Source: Streptomyces viridochromogenes (GTDB lineage Bacteria > Actinomycetota > Actinomycetes > Streptomycetales > Streptomycetaceae). From it: 40,642 nucleotides of DNA. The stretch spans positions 26,196-66,837 of the forward strand of contig NZ_LGUR01000248.1 of NCBI RefSeq assembly GCF_001270495.1. The letters are read 5' to 3'. The first letter of the stretch is position 1; every line of letters begins with the position of its first letter. Below are positions 40,399-40,642 of this stretch, in pieces. The position numbers and the translations under genes are program-made. The notes beneath the pieces are model-generated. The model had not been told where the DNA came from. It made no database searches and was given only the letters and a program-made list of their open reading frames with translations.

Positions 40399-40642
40399 TC
40401 AGCCCTTGCGGGTCTTGATCTCCTCGGTGAGGGTCGGGACGACGTCGAAGAGGTCGCCGACGACGCCGTAGTCGACCAGGTCGAAGATCGGGGCCTCGGC
40501 GTCCTTGTTGATCGCCACGATCGTCTTCGAGGTCTGCATGCCCGCGCGGTGCTGGATCGCGCCGGAGATGCCGGAGGCGATGTACAGCTGCGGCGAGACG
40601 CTCTTGCCGGTCTGGCCGACCTGGTTGGTGTGCGGGTACCAG
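40399..40642 (-). CDS. etfA: Electron transfer flavoprotein alpha subunit, C-terminal part
   Basis: The last 81 residues of the alpha subunit; the rest lies beyond the right edge. [20 protein letters not shown] (FAD-binding Gly/Thr/Ser loop) followed by AIQHRAGM and [27 protein letters not shown] are the conserved C-terminal domain, which binds FAD between the subunits. ETF carries electrons from acyl-CoA dehydrogenases to the quinone pool. The beta subunit gene is normally adjacent upstream, outside the window. A strong hairpin follows the stop. Confidence 0.93.
   Translation of the reverse strand, partial: WYPHTNQVGQTGKSVSPQLYIASGISGAIQHRAGMQTSKTIVAINKDAEAPIFDLVDYGVVGDLFDVVPTLTEEIKTRKG

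Overview
The window is high-GC actinobacterial chromosome, almost certainly Streptomyces. Support: extreme G/C at third codon positions, GTG and TTG starts, GGAGG-type ribosome sites mixed with apparently leaderless genes, and families typical of that genus (XRE/DUF5753 regulator beside a DUF574 methyltransferase, mycothiol-dependent isomerase fold, deazaflavin-dependent nitroreductase-like protein, DUF6332-like small membrane protein, Hanks-type membrane kinase). I see no rRNA, tRNA, CRISPR array, transposase or prophage gene. It reads as ordinary accessory/arm chromosome made of short transcription units, many convergent or divergent.

Layout. 1-8.7 kb: a cut-off secreted repeat protein, a membrane acyltransferase, a secreted metal-dependent hydrolase with a discoidin domain followed by a TetR gene, a SAM methyltransferase, a CPBP membrane protease, a dihydrolipoyl dehydrogenase without its E1/E2 partners, and a zinc-ribbon membrane protein. 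8.7-14 kb: a very large Tat-exported propeller-amidohydrolase divergent from an overlapping ThuA-Gfo/Idh pair, with a GCGAAA-A-TTTCGC palindrome between them. 14-20.3 kb: a GCS2-type glutamate-cysteine ligase divergent from an MFS permease, the DUF574/XRE pair, a VOC protein and a mycothiol-type maleylpyruvate isomerase homologue.

20.3-26.2 kb: a MarR gene divergent from a 14-helix drug exporter, a small membrane protein, a two-component system (kinase and LuxR regulator overlapping by 4 bases), an unexplained 389-base stretch, and a TetR gene divergent from a deazaflavin-dependent oxidoreductase with two matching palindromes between them. 26.2-32.5 kb: geranylgeranyl reductase-like flavoprotein, M20 dipeptidase, a kinase-fold protein convergent with and overlapping a P-loop kinase-Nudix fusion, a tiny secreted protein and a TIGR01777-type epimerase. 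32.5-40.6 kb: a truncated signal-peptide ORF, a ROK sugar kinase divergent from a LacI regulator over two palindromes, a gamma-glutamylcyclotransferase-like gene, a Ser/Thr membrane kinase, a DUF6986 aldolase-like enzyme behind a TTCCG-N5-CGGAA palindrome, a secreted endonuclease/exonuclease/phosphatase protein and the end of an electron-transfer flavoprotein alpha subunit gene.

Most units look like local regulator-target pairs (TetR-DDN, MarR-MFS, LacI-ROK, XRE-DUF574) rather than one pathway. The less expected items are the P-loop/Nudix fusion against a kinase-like gene, short 15-16 bp tandem duplications at gene boundaries (19.0, 26.2, 33.8 and 35.8 kb), and several promoters whose -10 box sits 6-7 bases before the start codon, which implies leaderless transcripts.
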